34,317 nucleotides of DNA from the NCBI GenBank assembly GCA_000403035.1, contig AQSL01000146.1:1-34317 (forward strand), read 5' to 3'. Made by a program: the position numbers and the translations under genes. Below the pieces are notes generated by a model. That model had not been told where the DNA came from. It saw only the letters and a list, made by a program, of their open reading frames with translations, and did no database searches. Shown here one piece after another: positions 32,902 through 34,317 of the stretch; the first letter of the stretch is position 1; each line of letters opens with the position of its first letter. This DNA comes from Candidatus Latescibacter anaerobius SCGC AAA252-E07. Lineage in GTDB: Bacteria > Latescibacterota > Latescibacteria > Latescibacterales > Latescibacteraceae.

Positions 32902-34272
32902 TCACTTGTCAGAATCTTTTTTTTCAGTGTTGTTTCTTTCTTTTTTCTTTTCAGCCCACCATTTTAATCTCTCGCTTATAAGCTTTTCATGGCCAAAATG
33001 TGTCGGGTGATAATATGTTGTACCTGTCAATTCATCAGGCAGATGTTCCTGTCCGGAATAACTATCCTCGGAATGATGGTCATATTGGTATCCGCTGCCG
33101 TATCCAAGCTCCTTCATAAGACGTGTTGGAGCGTTCCTGATATGCATTGGCACCGGCAGGTTTCCATACTTTTTTGCATCGCTGCGGGCACGACTGTAAG
33201 CGGTATACATGGCATTAGACTTCGGGGCAACAGCACAATAGACAATTGCCTGAGCGATTGCAAGCTCTCCTTCCGGTGACCCGAGAAAACGGTATGATTC
33301 CATCGCTGCCAAGGCAACTACTAATGCTTGGGGATCGGCATTTCCCACATCCTCCGAAGCGAATCTCACAACACGACGTGCTATGTACAATGGGTCCTCA
33401 CCACCCTCGAGCATTCGAGAGAACCAGTACAATGCCGCATCGGGATCCGATCCGCGCATGCTCTTATGAATGGCTGAAATGATATTGAAGTGTTCCTCTC
33501 CCGCCCTGTCGTACCTGAGCATTTTTTTCTGGGAAGTATTTTCAACATCTTTTATGGTGATAATCCTCTTTCCTTTCTTTTTCTTTGCAGCAATTGCTGA
33601 AGAAAGCTCAAGCGTATTCAGGGCTTTCCTGGCATCTCCGCCGCTGAAAGAAATTAATGCATCCATCGCATCCTCTTCTATACCCGAAACGGCCGAACCG
33701 ACTCCCCTGTCACTGTCTTCAAGCGCACGTTTCACTATGGCACGTATATGCTCACCGGTAAGCGGATTGAGTACAAGCACCTTCGACCGTGACAACAGGG
33801 GTGAATTCACCTCAAAAGAAGGATTCTCGGTTGTTGCGCCGATGAGAATAATAGTCCCATCCTCGACATATGGTAAAAAAGCATCCTGCTGAGCCTTATT
33901 AAACCGGTGAATTTCATCAACAAAAAGGATTGTCTTCCTCCTTGTGCCGCGTGCACTATGGATGACCTCTCGAATATCCTTTACTCCGCTCACTACTGCA
34001 GAAAATGAAACGAACTTTGCTTTTGAATAGACACTTACCAGTTTTGCGAGCGTTGTTTTTCCTGAACCCGGGGGCCCCCACAAAATGAGCGAGGACAGCT
34101 CGTCATGTTTTAATGCCTCGCTCAAAAAAGCTCCATCACCCACAAGATGCTCCTGGCCGACAAATTCATCGAGCGTTACCGGGCGTATACGGTCGGCAAG
34201 CGGCTGTTTTTTCAGAGAAACAGGTTCATCCTCCAGGTCATTCTCTTCAAACAGGCTCATTTCCTCAGGCAA
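32902..34272 (-). CDS. rarA: Replication-associated recombination ATPase RarA
   Basis: A 456-residue AAA+ ATPase of the RarA/MgsA (WRNIP1/Mgs1) family, which acts at stalled replication forks on single-stranded DNA ends. The N terminus has LADRIRPVTLDEFVGQEHLVG, Walker A is GPPGSGKTT (about 65-73), Walker B is ILFVDEIHRFNKAQQD, and sensor 1 is GATTENPSFEVN. The C-terminal helical tetramerisation part includes DPDAALYWFSRMLEGGEDP and the PMHIRNAPTRLMKELGYG segment. I keep the TTG at 34272 because AAGGAG lies 9 bases upstream; the ATG at 34260 has GAGG only 2 bases away. The 45 bases to the window end hold no readable feature. Confidence 0.94.
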   Translation of the reverse strand: MPEEMSLFEENDLEDEPVSLKKQPLADRIRPVTLDEFVGQEHLVGDGAFLSEALKHDELSSLILWGPPGSGKTTLAKLVSVYSKAKFVSFSAVVSGVKDIREVIHSARGTRRKTILFVDEIHRFNKAQQDAFLPYVEDGTIILIGATTENPSFEVNSPLLSRSKVLVLNPLTGEHIRAIVKRALEDSDRGVGSAVSGIEEDAMDALISFSGGDARKALNTLELSSAIAAKKKKGKRIITIKDVENTSQKKMLRYDRAGEEHFNIISAIHKSMRGSDPDAALYWFSRMLEGGEDPLYIARRVVRFASEDVGNADPQALVVALAAMESYRFLGSPEGELAIAQAIVYCAVAPKSNAMYTAYSRARSDAKKYGNLPVPMHIRNAPTRLMKELGYGSGYQYDHHSEDSYSGQEHLPDELTGTTYYHPTHFGHEKLISERLKWWAEKKKERNNTEKKDSDK

Positions 34273-34317
34273 GACTAATGTCTCCTTACAATATCGCAGG
34301 GATCGGATTTACATGAA

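Noticed and set aside
1..34317. CRISPR arrays, tRNA or rRNA genes
   Set aside because: No regularly spaced repeats, no TPsiC-like GGTTCGA cloverleaf and no rRNA-like conserved stretch found on reading both strands.

Overview
The window is a 34 kb stretch of bacterial chromosome with mostly housekeeping and metabolic genes, AT-rich spacers, and a few traces of mobile DNA. I see no rRNA, tRNA or CRISPR array and no intact insertion sequence. Exported DUF4861 and DUF362 proteins, a beta-propeller/di-heme fusion, weak or absent Shine-Dalgarno sites before some genes, and non-heme di-iron proteins would fit an anaerobic or microaerophilic member of the FCB group or a related candidate phylum. That placement is a low-confidence inference, because no marker gene in the window settles it.

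Layout. 1-1956: a small membrane ORF and a lone methyltransferase in AT-rich DNA. 1957-5343: a plus-strand cluster of a secreted peptide, a DUF4861 protein, an RraA/HMG-aldolase-like protein, a cupin and a DUF2461 protein. Two ATGA overlaps support co-transcription; a role in sugar-acid or plant-polymer breakdown is plausible. 5436-10125: a tyrosine-rich lipoprotein, an HD-GYP phosphodiesterase, a corrinoid adenosyltransferase, a secreted hypothetical protein and a two-helix mini-protein. Three copies of a GTGAAAA/TTTTCAC hairpin repeat lie here. 10449-13816: an exported beta-propeller/di-heme cytochrome and a Tat-exported DUF362 protein, separated by a two-hairpin REP-like element.

14035-18719 is a visibly GC-richer block with tex (minus) and an ABC-F ATPase (plus), separated by a transposase stub. 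18789-20985 is an AT-rich accessory segment: one nuclease-like gene split by a frameshift in a run of six A, flanked by two inverted copies of a 27-bp transposon-end-like sequence. 21197-24548: typA, then a rubrerythrin-like protein and a bacteriohemerythrin, which suggests oxygen or peroxide handling. 24779-28773: a GT-C type membrane glycosyltransferase, a 52-residue single-helix peptide, and an amino-acid permease with two C-terminal universal-stress domains.

28870-34272: a minus-strand run of ychF, greA and a thioredoxin-TPR protein, then bioY (plus), which overlaps a convergent HAD phosphatase, and rarA. The most unusual items are the inverted-repeat-bounded broken gene, the hairpin repeat family, the unlisted small membrane peptides, and active-site substitutions in the hemerythrin, RraA-like and HD-GYP proteins.
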